64,000 nucleotides of DNA from assembly GCA_944472155.2 (NCBI GenBank), contig OX235279.1, forward strand, positions 158,618,199 through 158,682,198. The letters run 5' to 3'. The position numbers and the translations under genes were made by a program. The notes under the pieces are model-generated. The model was not told the origin of the DNA. It did no database searches and saw only the letters and a list, made by a program, of their open reading frames with translations. This DNA comes from Trichobilharzia szidati. Its lineage: Eukaryota > Platyhelminthes > Trematoda > Strigeidida > Schistosomatidae. This document shows, piece after piece, positions 1 through 10,722 of this stretch. Positions within the stretch are counted from its first letter, which is position 1, and each line of letters opens with the position of its first letter.

Positions 1-451
1 TCAAGCTGTAGACTATAACGTCACTGGCTGATCATCCTTCAGGGCTAATGTAAGCACTTGTAGAGGGAAGATATGAGGAAAGGAAGTAACACACTGTTTC
101 ATGTTTTAATAATGGTAAATTTTTTTTAAAAAGGTTTCCAATATGTGTATGTGTTAGTTTTTTTGGCTTATTTATGCATCACTTCAGACATTATTATTAT
201 TATTTGTAGTGTCAGTGAATGAATGAATCACCTTTATGCTATCCCAAGTAATCACCAAGATTAGTCTAAGTATCTACTTATTTTTTAACAAATGTATACA
301 AATTTGTTACATTGTACATTTTTTTATCAACTTGTCTTAACTCACTGTTTCTTTGTGATAAAGGTCGATTTAAACTGTATTATAGGAGAGTCTATTTCTT
401 TTTTTGTGTATGGCGAGAAATTCAACAGAAATCAGGACTTTGTAAACGCAT
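1..451. other. AT-rich stretch, no gene seen
   Basis: Poly-T and poly-A runs and a short ATT triplet run near 190-206. Open frames here are short and show no protein-like composition or recognisable motif. Confidence 0.6.
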
Positions 452-463
452 ACAAAAGAGATA

Positions 464-937
464 CAAGTATTGGTTTGAAGGGAATTGGTTGATTGGTTAC
501 AAGGCTTCATCATGAGCTGACATTGGTTAGAGAACCATTGGAAAACCTGCAGGGAGTACTGGATAGCTGTTTCGTCCTAGTTTGGGACTCTCCAGGAGTA
601 CGCACCCACCGGGGTTCGAACCCAGGACTTTCTGGTTACAAGGCAAGCTAGGTCGTAGACCATTGAGCCACTGGGACCCGATTCAATGGCCAGTCCATGA
701 ATTCCAACTTCTGCCAATTCACGATATAGCGCAACCGCTAGCCAATGTCTTCGGCGAGTATTTGTCCTCACACCCGACTTGCTGCACCCTGCTGGTCACG
801 ACTTCCCACTGGAACCCCAGGTGACTACTTACCTGAATAGGGCTAGTCGCTAGTGAGCATCTCATTGATATTCAAGTATTGGTTTGTAGGGATTTGATTG
901 ATTGGTTACCAATGTCAGCTCATGATGAAATCCTGTA
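464..937 (-). mobile_element. Family A tRNA-like SINE, foldback form with target-site duplication
   Basis: Read on the minus strand the element holds a body, a tRNA-like segment (A-box-like TGGCTCAATGG, B box GGTTCGAACCC) and a hammerhead-like segment at 556-601. It is bounded by a 12-base direct repeat, ACAAAAGAGATA, at 452-463 and 938-949, which I read as the target-site duplication. The right end (about 909-937) is an inverted copy of the segment near 492-520, so one terminus folds back on the other. A second copy of the element's 3' tail (CAAGTATTGGTTTG) sits at 873-886. The hammerhead core here reads CTGGAGA instead of CTGANGA and is probably dead. Confidence 0.75.
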
Positions 938-949
938 ACAAAAGAGATA

Positions 950-1675
950 AAATTCAATAAGAAAGGTGTTCACAAGCTGGAGGATGTTATAGGGTGTTTG
1001 TAAATGCGATTAACAGGAAACAGCATAAAACTGTATTGGTACTCCGAAAATATCAGATAATGCAGAATTTTTAAGGGGAATAACTATAGAAATATTAATA
1101 AAGACTAATAAAAGGACGTACTCAGAAAATGCCTGTTAAGCTGTTTAGCTAGCTGACGCAATCTTTGCTGTCATATCATCCAACATTACTTATGCGGTTC
1201 AGCAACAAACATTTTCAAATGATTTAGATAGTATGAATAATAGCCATGATGATGCTAATGGACAGATATCATAACTGACAATAAATTCACATTTCTGAGG
1301 CTGTATCAGAGAGGTGAATCTAGGATTTTCGCAATATTTTATATTTGCAAAAGACATTAAGATCTTGTGGAATGCATTCATTCACAGCTATCAAACATTA
1401 CATAAATCAATTTTGACTTGACAAAGTTCACATTATTTAGATGAAATGTCATAAAAGGCAGAGAAATGTCATTAAATAATAACAGTTGCAGTACAGATCC
1501 CCTATTCACACATGTTAAGATGATGCATGCCTTATAGGCAGAAAGTGCCTTACACGTCTATAAATGGTAAATATCTTTGTTAAATTTCTGTAGACTAAAC
1601 AGAAGTAAGCATCTTACATTAACCGAAAACATTGAGCATCGCGTGTCTATACAAAAAGAGTTTGACAACTTGGCA
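950..1675. other. No gene or recognised repeat
   Basis: AT-rich sequence with only short open frames. I see no family motif on either strand. Confidence 0.5.
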
Positions 1676-1786
1676 ATCTTGATCCAAACTGAAGAGGATG
1701 GCAGAAGGTAGAAGCAAGTGGAGATGTGTTGTTGAAGCCCTATGTTCCACTCGGAACCAAAAGGAACAATAATAATAATGATTGTC
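1676..1786 (+). mobile_element. 3' end of an RTE-like LINE
   Basis: The last codons and tail of the RTE-like LINE that recurs throughout the window. The hallmark 3' terminal block GAAGCCCTATGTTCCACT is followed by AAGGAACAATAATAATAA, the family's AAT-rich tail. No reverse transcriptase is left, so this is a strongly 5'-truncated copy, the usual product of target-primed reverse transcription. Confidence 0.75.
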
Positions 1787-1879
1787 AGGGCAAATACATA
1801 GTTCAAAGTAGTAGAACAGGGCAGTCAGAGTAGCCGACCATAAAAACCTAGGAAAATCTGGATTAGTTGACCCTAATAA

Positions 1880-2170
1880 GATGCGAATTCTGGAGAATAG
1901 TTTAGCTATAGCAATACATGCAACTACAGGCACACAACCCTACAATAGAATGAGATAAGATGACAGTCTTAAAATATAATGTCACAGGGTGGAGGGGAAG
2001 ACTGGTAACGAAAGCTTTATTTATCCAATCAACTTCAAATACGTGTAATAGGAAGGACTCAACACCTGTCCACCCAGATATCTGGAAAATTCTACTACCC
2101 CTAAGACAAATAGGAGAGAACAAAGAAAACTATAAAACTCAAGTTTCGAAGTTGTGTGGTAATAATTGAT
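1880..2170 (+). mobile_element. Penelope-like element, C-terminal fragment
   Basis: Two overlapping frames give pieces resembling the end of a PLE GIY-YIG endonuclease: an H-A-T-TGTQPYN stretch, then after a frameshift GRLVTKALFIQSTSNTCNR and PDIWKILLPL. The same pattern (LITESWFIES, NTCNRND, IPDIWKILL) appears in the minus-strand PLE at 51174-51850, which supports the call. The reading frame is broken and the catalytic GIY-YIG half is absent. Confidence 0.6.
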
Positions 2171-2504
2171 ATCATTATGAACAATAATAAATGGTGTTCG
2201 AAACATTTTAATCCAGTAAATAATACTGTTTCACAATGTAAGATGTATCTAATAAACAAATTAATACGGAAGCACTGTCAACTACGTTTCGTAAAGCTAA
2301 AAAGTGACCTCTGAAAATACAAATTTTTAATATTAACAATACTAGATCCGATTAAAGATGAGATCCAAGTGGCTATGACAACATGTTGGTTGGACTCTCG
2401 AGATGGCACCAATTGACGCATTTGAAACTATACTCTCAATGCATCATATTCGTTCTTACAAATTGCCTGAGGCGTACAGTTTCATTTCTGTTGTTTCTAT
2501 AGCG
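2171..2504. other. No gene or recognised repeat
   Basis: AT-rich spacer between a PLE fragment and a SINE fragment; no supportable feature. Confidence 0.5.
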
Positions 2505-2580
2505 ACCGGATTTATTTTTTCGGGTATGGTCGCTAGCATCATGCCCAACCTTCCTCCTTTTCCCTGGTTTAGGACCACCT
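2505..2580 (-). mobile_element. Family B SINE, internal fragment
   Basis: A short piece of the middle of family B (minus strand: GAGGAAGGTTGGGCATGAT followed by a CTAGC block), matching the part between the tRNA-like head and the 3' tail of other B copies. Both ends are missing. Confidence 0.5.
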
Positions 2581-2624
2581 AGAAAACCAGTGAACTAGTT
2601 AAATTAGGCTAGAATGTCGGAATA

Positions 2625-3010
2625 AGGATCAGGAAGACAAATCAGACCTTCATCACTCTAAAATCAGTTTGGAAATATGCAGTACTCCACAGCATAAAGG
2701 ACAAAATTCGCATTTTCAGCATCAAAGTTAAGTCATTTCTTCTATAAAGTTAAGAGACCTGTTGCGTCATGAAAAGAATTCCTAACAACCTGCTGCAGAA
2801 TTTTCTATCAACACCTATCTTCTTTGGCTCTATACTGAATAACAAATGGCCACCTCTAAAGAATCGGCAACATGAAGCTTCGGTAACGAAGCAATCAAGA
2901 ACCCACTGCCCAATAAATATTCTGATGAGAATGGAGGTAAACCCGGCACACGCTGAGGATATCGCGCGCCAGACCATCACGCTCGATTGTAATCTGACTG
3001 GGAACGGTCG
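2625..3010 (+). mobile_element. RTE-like LINE, C-terminal region fragment
   Basis: The translation includes ITLKSVWKYA and IKDKIRIFSIKVKSFLL, matching the region after the reverse transcriptase catalytic core seen in other copies here (TLKSVWRSTA, NKIRIFNSNVKS). Further on, a diverged counterpart of the WIGHTLRR segment lies near 2930-2985. Frames are broken. It ends next to the CGGT repeat and the opposite-strand LINE E at 3030-3600. Confidence 0.65.
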
Positions 3011-3027
3011 GTCGGTCGGTCGGTTTT
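3004..3027. repeat. Short CGGT tetranucleotide tract
   Basis: Five tandem CGGT/TCGG units. The tract sits exactly at the 3' terminus of the minus-strand LINE E copy, so it may be that element's 3' tail rather than a random microsatellite. Confidence 0.6.
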
Positions 3028-3029
3028 CG

Positions 3030-3600
3030 ACATAGAACTTTGCACAAATGTGCGGCAGTTCAAGCCACCACACTCCCGTCTTGTAGCACACAAAGCAAGA
3101 GAAGAAAGTAGGAGAAATGCATATTAGAGACAGTAAACAGAGGTGTGAGACAAAGGAATGGTAATAACGGAGAACAAAACAGTTTAACTGGAAATCATAA
3201 GTCACAAGGAGTGGATGCATCTGCACGACTGAGAACGATTTTGAGCCATGTCACCAATTGTTTCCAACCATTGGTTTTCACCGTCCCGAGGACCCCAACC
3301 AGGAAGTCTACACCTTCCTACGTGGCTTAGACTAACTGTTGTGGATTTCATTGAATGGTGCCATGTTTTGGTTTGACCGCCGCTAGCTCTTTTCCAGCCT
3401 GGCCCTATATCAGCTAACATTGCCCATTGTCTAGGAAGGCGATGACTAGGCATACGTAGCACATGTCCTAACCATCTCAGTCGATGTAATTTCACAGTTT
3501 CGTCGATTGATTTCCCTGCCTTACCTAGCACTCGACGCCTAACCTCGATATTGCTCACCTTATTATACCACTTCACGCGGGAGACTGGGAACTAACGAGT
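3030..3600 (-). mobile_element. LINE group E, C-terminal domain and 3' UTR
   Basis: The frame at 3202-3576 (124 codons, no catalytic residues left) carries the conserved tail of a LINE reverse transcriptase: VSNIEVRRRVLGKAGKSID, LHRLRWLGHVLRMPSHRLPR and a W-K-A-S-GGQTKTW block. The same order of motifs occurs at 40170-40560 (minus) and 53640-54000 (plus). After the stop, the 3' UTR runs to about 3030 and matches the UTR at 54000-54230, including a CTG-CACATTTGTGCAAAG-like end. It is 5'-truncated before the RT core. Confidence 0.75.
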
Positions 3601-3659
3601 TGGGCGTATGTGTGAGCAGAAGATAAGAGCTTATGGAGAATCGTGTAATGAGGTAGAAA

Positions 3660-3727
3660 TGGCTGTATAGAACAGAACAAAATGGGGATGTATCGTTGAA
3701 TAGTAATAATAATAGTAATAATATTGC
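3660..3727 (+). mobile_element. Tiny RTE-like LINE 3' remnant
   Basis: AGAACAGAACAAAATGGGG, then a GATGTATCGTTGAA block and an AATAATAAT tail, resemble the last codons and tail of the RTE family with the CCCTATGTTCC block deleted. Confidence 0.45.
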
Positions 3728-4477
3728 AGTTTCATTTAACATGGGCATCATCATACATTCAAGTCATTTTCTGAATTCAAGAAGACACAAATCAGACTCA
3801 CAGCTTTCTGCTGATTCACTATTTTGACCTCTACACTTCTGTTGATAATAATGAGTAACTGGCCTAAGCAAAGCTGTAGGAGTTTTTAAGAAACTATGCT
3901 TATTTTGTGTATATACATAAAGACATACAGCGCATCATAAGTAAACAAACTGTTTGACTGTAAACAGTATTATATACAAACAATGTGAGGAGAATAGGGG
4001 AAGATGAAAACGAGGAGAATGGTGCGGCAGATGTTCACTTGGCTCATACGTTTAATGGATACTTCCCTGTTAGTATGTGCCTGTTAATTGTTATGAAAAA
4101 ATCATTGCCTTAGGTTACACAGTTGTTTATTGGATACATCTTCAGTAGAATTTAAAACAGTTCACTTAAGCGAACAATACCGTGGTTTCAATTAGATCTC
4201 ATCAGGCCTAACTCTAATATGCCTACATAACTTTACAAATAAATATCACTAAATATAAACCTATCATGGTGATTTGTAAGTAGAAGGGTAGGATTGGGCA
4301 TACAGATTGTGCTATCAGTCATAATAATAATAATGTATCAATCAGTCGAAAAGATGAGAAAGTGGAGCAGTCTGTGATAACAAGAATAACGAAAAACAGC
4401 ATGATTAAAGAAACAAATGTGTTTAGGTGGACATAGCAGCTGATAAAGGCTACAAAAGACAAATGAACTGATTAAGT
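3728..4477. other. No gene or recognised repeat
   Basis: AT-rich, with an ATA triplet run near 4320-4335. No coherent coding frame. Confidence 0.5.
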
Positions 4478-4710
4478 AATGCGGTGAGGACGCTCGCCAA
4501 CCATCTACATGGTCTGGGGTTCAATCCGCGGCCACCGACGCACTCCTTTACCTCGCTTAGCCAAAAATAAAGCTGGTAAAGAGGAAAGGTTGGGTATGGG
4601 GTTAACAACCCCATTCTACAAAAATGATCATCACTGCCACTTAAACTACAAGCCTCTATCTTGAAGCTCTATGTTCCACTGGGAACGTGAAGGAATAAAA
4701 AAAGATTGTA
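4478..4710 (+). mobile_element. Family B SINE
   Basis: The tRNA-like head has an A-box-like GGTGAGGACGCTCGCCAACC and a B-box-like GGGTTCAATCC (mutated from GGTTCGATCC). A middle block follows with GTAAAGAGGAAAGGTTGGG. The 3' end TATGTTCCACTGGGAACG is the tail shared with the RTE LINE, then an A-rich end. The first few bases of the head are missing. No clear target-site duplication. Confidence 0.75.
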
Positions 4711-4814
4711 AGGAAGGTAAATAAGCTAAACTTCGTTTTAATAAAGATAAGATTAAGGTATGATAAGAGAGGGGTGGAAAATATAAGTAGAATATGTTGG
4801 TGACGTTATCAGTT

Positions 4815-5105
4815 GGCTAGGTCTTAACTGACCAAGGGAGGGTAATGGCTATGTGCGAACTTCTTTTGAATGCATAGTAGTTTAGGCTTAATAGTTCGAA
4901 TGTCCATTGCCACAGCTATGTGCAGTAGACGAATACGAAGTCCACTGGAAAGATTCGATGGGACGCGATGAATCACCTTGAATGCTTTCGATCTCTCTAC
5001 CAAATGAACACTATCAGGTAAATTTGAGACAATGGAGATAAAGATGGCTTTTGTTTGTCCCTTACCAAATCACAACGGTAGATGTTCAGTAATACGTTAG
5101 CTTGA
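4815..5105 (-). mobile_element. Penelope-like element, C-terminal endonuclease fragment
   Basis: On the minus strand one frame gives FKVIHRVPSNLSSGLRIRLL, then HIAVAMDIRTIKPKLLCIQK and KFAHSHYPP. This matches the C-terminal part of other PLE copies here (for example 35046-35375: NNLPKCIPLRRLAIAKAMDI, KPDLYAQKKYIYPLCLPW). An upstream I-T-E-H-L trace corresponds to the EHL motif of the GIY-YIG domain. Frameshifts and an early stop break the frame; the catalytic half is missing. Confidence 0.65.
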
Positions 5106-5659
5106 AATATTGTAAACTGTACTTTCTCCGGTATATATACCTAAGTGGTTCACTAATTTCGTGTATATGTGTGTGGTCAAAAGTTTTCCTGGGCTAACAA
5201 TTTTAGGTTAAACAATAATGTTTATACTGTCTAATATTTTGTTAGGAAAATAATATTCAGCGAAGTAACCTTTTCTAACGAATTTATTCTTATCAAGCTG
5301 TACAATCGTCTTTATATACATGCATTTTAAGAAATCATATCCGGTTAGGGAATTAGATCAAAGGTGTGAATACATGAAATAATAATATTATAAAATGCAA
5401 TTAAAATGTCTGTGATTATAATCACAGTTAAATGTCAGGTGGCAAAATAATTAATCCCATATTGAGAATAATTCATAAGATGTATAAGTGTTGGAAAGGG
5501 GTGTTTAATTATAGGGTTAGTAGGCTAATATAAAACATCACAAAACACGGTGTGAAATTTGGTAGGATAAAATTTCAAAATTGTAAAAATTGTTTGAATT
5601 TAAAATGATAAGTAGGACAAGTAGAAACAATTCAAAGTGAGAATAGTAATAGTGATAAT
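5106..5659. other. No gene or recognised repeat
   Basis: Very AT-rich with no supportable coding or RNA feature. Confidence 0.5.
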
Positions 5660-5995
5660 AACGGTCAGAGAACCATTGGAAAACAACCAAGGAGTGCTGG
5701 ACAGTCGTCTAATCTTGGTTTGTGAATCTTCAGCAGTATGCACCCACCCCACTTGGGTTCGAACCCACGACCTTCTAGTTACATGGCTAGCGAGCTTGCA
5801 GACCATACAGCCACTGGGACCCAATCCAGTGGCCAACCCATGAATTCAAACTTCTGCCAATTCACAATTTGGCGTGACTGACACTAGTGAATGTCACCTG
5901 CGAGCATTTGTCCTCACACCCGACCTGCTGTACCCCATTGTTCACAGATTTCCCATTAGAACCCAAGTGGCCACCTACCTGGATAGGGCCAGTCA
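5660..5995 (-). mobile_element. Family A SINE, left arm of an inverted pair
   Basis: A nearly full family A copy on the minus strand, from the CAGAGAACCATTGG block through a degenerate hammerhead, the B box (GGTTCGAACCC at about 5756-5766), the tRNA-like GCCACTGGGACCC block and the 5' body CCAGTCACTAGTG. It faces a second A copy at 6065-6365, forming a large imperfect inverted repeat. Confidence 0.75.
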
Positions 5996-6064
5996 CTAGT
6001 GAACAAGTTATTCTCTCTCAAACTAGTATCTAACTACCAGACAAAGTTCATTGTATTTCTAGTG

Positions 6065-6365
6065 ATAAATCGTTACCAGTGGGGTACATTAGGTCTGGTT
6101 TGAGGATAAATACTCACCACGGATGACATTCACTAGTGTCAGTCGCACCATATCGTGAATCGGCAAAAGTTGGAATTCATGGGTTGGTAACTGGATCAGG
6201 TCCCAGTGGCTGTATGGCTCGGGAGCTTGCCTTGTAACCAGAAGGTCGTGGGTTCGAACCCAAGTGGGGTGAGTGCATACTGATGAAGATTTTCAGACTG
6301 GGACGACATATCTGTCAAGTACTCCCAGGTTTTCCCAGTAGTTCTTTAACTGATGTCAGCTCGTG
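6065..6365 (+). mobile_element. Family A SINE, right arm of an inverted pair
   Basis: Plus-strand copy with the tRNA-like block, GGGTTCGAACCC (6251-6262), a weak hammerhead (CTGATGA kept, stem II damaged, GAAA mutated to GACA) and the 3' block CTGATGTCAGCTCGTGA. Shared variants with 5660-5995, such as CAAGTGGGGT after the B box, show that the two arms are closer to each other than to other A copies. Confidence 0.7.
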
Positions 6366-6783
6366 AAGAAACGCTCCAAACAATCAAACAAAACCCTACG
6401 AGAACATTACATAAAAAGTAATAATAACAATAGTAATTAGGGAAAGGTACATAGATTAACTAAATAAACAAAATAAATAAATGTCTATCCCTCTACGGCC
6501 AAGGCAGAAAAAGGGATTGGACATACTTTTTGTACACAGGGGTCTGCCTTAAATTCATGAATGACCAGGGCCTCCGCTGTCTTTAGAGGTCTGTAAGGAA
6601 GAAAACGCGGCAAGTTAGCATGGATTCGATAGATGATCTTCTATAGATGATCATGGTCAGGGTTGGTACTATTTAAGTAATGTTTACTTCAATAATAGTT
6701 GGACAAGGCTACAGAAATAATATTTAATTTGTAAATAGAAAATCCTTATGTAAATCACTCGTCACTATAATCTGTTATTTGAG
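6366..6783. other. No recognised feature; less AT-rich patch
   Basis: A patch at about 6480-6660 is more GC-rich than its surroundings but has no coherent frame and matches nothing else in the window. Confidence 0.4.
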
Positions 6784-7345
6784 GTGAAAATTAGTTTCAA
6801 GCTGAATCTTTTTCTACTGGCTTCCATTTTCACATTTAAACACAAAACAGTTTGTTTTAATAAAAATCTTCTCCTTAATGAAACGGTTAGTTCGTTTCTG
6901 ACAACTAAAATACTCTCAGATACGGAGGGAAATCTTCGTTCTAAATCAGTCAGTAAGACTCTATTTTTATATAAACTCCAGTTTCCCTTCAGCAGCCGGA
7001 AGTCATTCTTCGTTTATGTAAAGGATAATCCCCCACGTCTGGCTACTTCAATGTGCATCTATCAGAGAACAGTATCCACTCAGATACGATGGCATATTCC
7101 AGTACGGTTTCACAAAAGAGAAAGGGAGTGTATGAGAGGCTTTATTCTAGAACACTCTATTGATTTCTATCACTTTGCCAGTTCCGATCATGATTTTAAG
7201 ATCATCTTTCCAATTTATGCTGAATTGTTGTGTTTTCTCCGTTTCAAATGACAGTGGAGGTATTGGCCAATCAAGGATTCAAGGCAAACCTTTGTGTATA
7301 AAAAGATTTTGTATGGTACCTATATCTACCTTGGTCTTAGAGAGA
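6784..7345 (+). mobile_element. Penelope-like element, GIY-YIG region remnant
   Basis: The open frame at 6784-7251 ends in VKDNPPRLATSMCIYQ, the lead-in and first half of the PLE GIY-YIG endonuclease, but the YIG half is deleted or scrambled. The later stretch SSDHDFKIIFPIYAELLCFL corresponds to the FK(L/V)IY-V-NLP region of other copies. The frame then shifts into a GKPLCIKRF-like piece, the KP-LC-QK motif at the PLE C-terminus. Pseudogene; nucleic-acid cleavage is not possible without the YIG half. Confidence 0.65.
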
Positions 7346-7525
7346 TAAACATTTATTAAGTTGCTTTTCGTTTTGTTTATCTAATCTATACACATTTCCC
7401 TTGTTATTACAACTATTATTATCTTTATTTTCACGTTGAACAGTTTCCGGTGCTGTTTCATTTTTCACATTCATGATTTTAAATCAGTACATTTATGGCA
7501 GTGTCTGGATCATTAAGGTTAACTC

Positions 7526-7700
7526 TGTAGGGATTCGATTTGTTTCAAGTCTGATTAGGAACTGACAAAAGTTACAGAACCATTAAGAAAACAAGGGAGT
7601 ACTGAACAACTGTTTCGTCCCAATGCCTGGGACTCTTCATCAGCAAGCACCCACCGCTAGGGTTCAAACCCAGGACCTACTAATCCTGTCAATTCCAAAT
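7526..7700 (-). mobile_element. Family A SINE fragment
   Basis: 3' half of family A: a GTTACAGAACCATT block, hammerhead-like region (TTTCGTCCCAATGCCTGGGA), then the B box as GGGTTCAAACCC. The body upstream of the tRNA-like part is missing. Confidence 0.65.
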
Positions 7701-7944
7701 CCCTTTCTGAGATATATGTATTCGTTTGACAGATAATTTGAATTACAATCACACACATTTTTTACTTTAAGTTAGTTGAAAATGATCTCTTCGCCGAATA
7801 CTGTGTTCCTGATGGAAAAATGGGAATTATTAAATTATGAATAACTTGAATGTCAAAAGACATTTTGTCATTTTGAGGTAACTGAAAGTGTTAATAAAGA
7901 GAAATTAAAAGGATATATTCAGTTGGTAATCTTAGATGATTGGA

Positions 7945-8330
7945 GGCAATCGGCAGGAAGCCTTGCACGTAGGTTTCGTGCTTTTTGGCACTCAACAGTC
8001 ACCAAGGCGTATCTGTAACCTTGAAGGAACTCATGTCCCTTCTTAGGTTCAAACCCACGTCAATCAGTGCTGCAATGAGACCTCACTACTGAGCTATTCG
8101 GGCTCACGATTGACCTTTTGTAGGACTGTGTTGGATACCTTGTTTGAACACTAGTCAGTGACTGGATTAGTGTGTCAAGTCCTTTGTTTGGTGCAGACTG
8201 ATGGTGACGGCGAGTCACCTAGAATGCTGGTCAAATTGAAAACTTGACTGGTAGAATTCAGTCTGCACCAAAGAAAGGACTAGACACGCTACACTAGTCA
8301 GTGACTAGTGTACAGTCAGAGATATATATA
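7945..8330 (-). mobile_element. Family D tRNA-like repeat with hammerhead remnant
   Basis: Minus-strand order: body (8140-8330, with the inverted words ACTAGTCAGTGACT near both ends), tRNA-like segment (AGCTCAGTAGTGAGGTCTC; B box GGGTTTGAACC), then the hammerhead segment at 7961-8007. The related copy at 28320-28650 has the same order. Within the body, CAAGTCCTTTGTTTGGTGCA and TGCACCAAAGAAAGGACT form an inverted repeat. Confidence 0.6.
7961..8007 (-). ncRNA. Hammerhead ribozyme remnant, family D
   Basis: Stem I CCTTG/CAAGG and stem II GTGC/GCAC followed by GAAA and a CCTACG stem III. The first core strand reads CTGTTGA, with A6 replaced by T, so catalysis is unlikely. Compare the better kept copy at 28597-28649. 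Confidence 0.55.
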
Positions 8331-8687
8331 TTGAAAATGATTTTATGCAAAAACAATTATCTATTCTGAACTGTAGTCATTATCTGATAAGGGTTGAAAA
8401 AACTTTTTATCTGATTCAGCTAAGATATGACGGAGAGGGAAATTAAGCGGAGAATAATTTGACGTCATGAAAAAAATTTCTTTTTATGTTACGAATACTA
8501 CCCTTGTCCGACAGCATGAATGAATAAATTGCCCAATAGTCATTATATAGAAGTATGGTAATAAAACGAGACACACTGTTCATTTTAGGAGAAAGGGAAC
8601 AATTAGTCCCCAGCATTCAGTTTACTGCAGAATCAGAATTAGATTCCGATTTTCTAGGCTACCCAGTTAAGCAGGGATAAATTATAT
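8331..8687. other. No gene or recognised repeat
   Basis: AT-rich spacer; nothing supportable. Confidence 0.5.
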
Positions 8688-9635
8688 TTATTATTATTCC
8701 CTTGCATTACGAGTGGAACATAGGGCTTCAGTAACACATATCCACTCTGTTCCGTTTTCTACAGTCCTCTTCATCTGGGTCAAAGATTGACCAAGCTCTC
8801 TCATCTCTTCCTCACATGATGTCCTCCATGTCACCATTGCACCGACGACCCACTCGTCGCTTCCAATCGACGACCAGGCGTACGATGCCACTCGGCGGCC
8901 TCCTCAGTGTATGCCCAGACCATCTCCATTTTATCCTACATATTTGTTGAGCGACTGGCTCTTGCTTGGTTTGTTCCCATAGTTCCTTGCTGCTTATTCC
9001 TTCCGGCCATTTGATCTTAAGCATGGAGCCAGAGAAGGCAGATGTTGATGAAAGTCTTCAGTAGCCTGTTGAAAATCCTTTTCGTTAAATGCCGTGCAAG
9101 TTTCTGACCCGTATAGAAGAACCAACTTCACATTACTGTTGAAAATGCGAATCTTGTTCCTTAAGCTGAGTGCGGAAGATTTCCAAACTGGTTTCATGTC
9201 GATGAAGGCGTGCGTATCTATCCTTTCCGATTCTGACTGGCTTTGACATCTTCGTGCATTCCGTCCGTAGTTAAAACGATGCTTCCCAGATAAGTGAGGC
9301 AGGCAACCTCTGTCAAATCTCTCCCGTTGATGGTGATTGGTGCTAGTTGTTGTTGTTGCTATTGTTCGTTCGTTATCTTCATCACCTCTGTCTTCTCCAT
9401 ATTCACATAAAGTCCTGTCTTCGCTGGCGGTCACTTTAGCCAGCTTGATGGTTTTCTCCTGTAAGTCTTAGAGTTTGTGTGATATTAGACATATATCATC
9501 TGCGAAATCCAGATCTTCTAGAGTCTTCTTATAGGCGATCCATCGTATTTCTGTCTCCCTACTCACAGTCCTGCGCATAACCCAATCAACCACAATTAAG
9601 AATATAATCGGTGATAATAGGCAGCAGGGATAAAA
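8688..9635 (-). mobile_element. RTE-like LINE, C-terminal reverse transcriptase to 3' end
   Basis: Minus-strand order: LLSPIIFLIVVDWVM, then LEDLDFADDICLISHKL with the ADD catalytic motif, then a connection region (NKIRIFNSNVKLVLLYGSET) and RIKWRWSGHTLRRP, then the 3' block GAAGCCCTATGTTCCACT and an AATAATAAT tail at 8688-8700. Several frameshifts separate the frames at 9468-9695, 8994-9434, 8812-9024 and 8694-8891. The match stops abruptly near 9635, giving a 5' truncation inside the RT domain. Confidence 0.85.
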
Positions 9636-10504
9636 AGGATGTTTTATTTTGGCTGTGTTCAGTAAAACACCAGATTTGGGTTCAAATCCTGACACTCAAT
9701 CATCGCAAAGGTATTAGCTAGTTCATACAGATCTGACGCATTAAATGGCATCATAAAAGTACTCGGTAAATGCGACATCAGAGTACTCTGTAAAATATTA
9801 AACACAATACAGAGCAAACTTGTCTTGTGTGTTGCTGTTGTTGTTGATAGACTTGATCATGTTGCCCACAGCAGCAATCAAATATTCTTAATTAAGCCAA
9901 CCAGCTCACAAAACACAACCATACCAAAAACATTCACCTAAAAATTCTAACTGATATTTCACAGAGCAATGCTAATCCTCTGAGAGAAGGAACTTTTTGC
10001 AATCCACAGTTGAATAGTGTGATGATATACGTCCGTCTGACTTCTCCAGAAACCAAAATTAAAGGAAACTAACCCTGTAGGACCTCTTTTGTGTCTAGGA
10101 AACTCTGAAAAAGCTTTCGTCTTCAGGTTGACTCTGTGCAGAATCATGTCACAAGGCTAATTTTGATAATATTGGAATAATTTAGAAAAATGTTGAAAAT
10201 CAAACAGCACGCCTCATAAAGTCGCATCTAAACTGTCTGAACAGAAACAATGGATCAATACAGAATCTTACCAGTATCCAACACTTTTCCACGAAGTGTG
10301 GTCAGCATACGTGTCCTTATCATTTTTCACTAAGGAAACACGTCCTATCGTCGCAAGTAAAACACTTGCCAAATCCATAAGTTTGTTAATGTTTCTTTTA
10401 TATAGCTGCTCATTGCGCTTTCCACTCATTTTATATTATGTATGCAACGTAGATGAAGTCATCGAATGGTCATTATAAGTCTACTTATGCGCATCAGTCG
10501 TTCA
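9636..10504. other. No gene or recognised repeat
   Basis: Contains a GTT triplet patch near 9833-9853 and otherwise unremarkable AT-rich sequence. Confidence 0.5.
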
Positions 10505-10722
10505 GCTGTAGAATGCGTACCAACCACACCACATCTCGTCCACGGTTCGACCTTTGGCTAACACATTCGTAAAGCTTGCTAGATCGGCAGTAATGCCTGT
10601 GAAGAGGGAAGGCTGGACATGAGGTTAGCAACCCTACCTCGTAGAAATAACACCACTGTCACGGAAACTATAAAGCTCCAGCTTGAATTCTCGTTCCACT
10701 TGGAACGTTAGGAAAGATTTTG
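10505..10722 (+). mobile_element. Family B SINE, old diverged copy
   Basis: Weak head with CACGGTTCGACC as B box remnant, the block GGCTGGACATGAGGTTAGCA and a 3' end GTTCCACTTGGAACG. It is one of the most diverged B copies. Confidence 0.6.

Noticed and set aside
601..670. Possible true tRNA genes at the GGTTCGAACCC and GGTTCGATCC sites
   Set aside because: Each is embedded in a longer interspersed repeat, and in family A the acceptor stem cannot be formed. They are tRNA-derived or tRNA-like SINE segments.
1960..2169. Independent small gene
   Set aside because: The translation matches PLE endonuclease C-termini seen elsewhere in the window, and the frame is broken upstream.
7160..7348. Separate coding region overlapping the PLE
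   Set aside because: It is the frameshifted continuation of the same PLE fragment.
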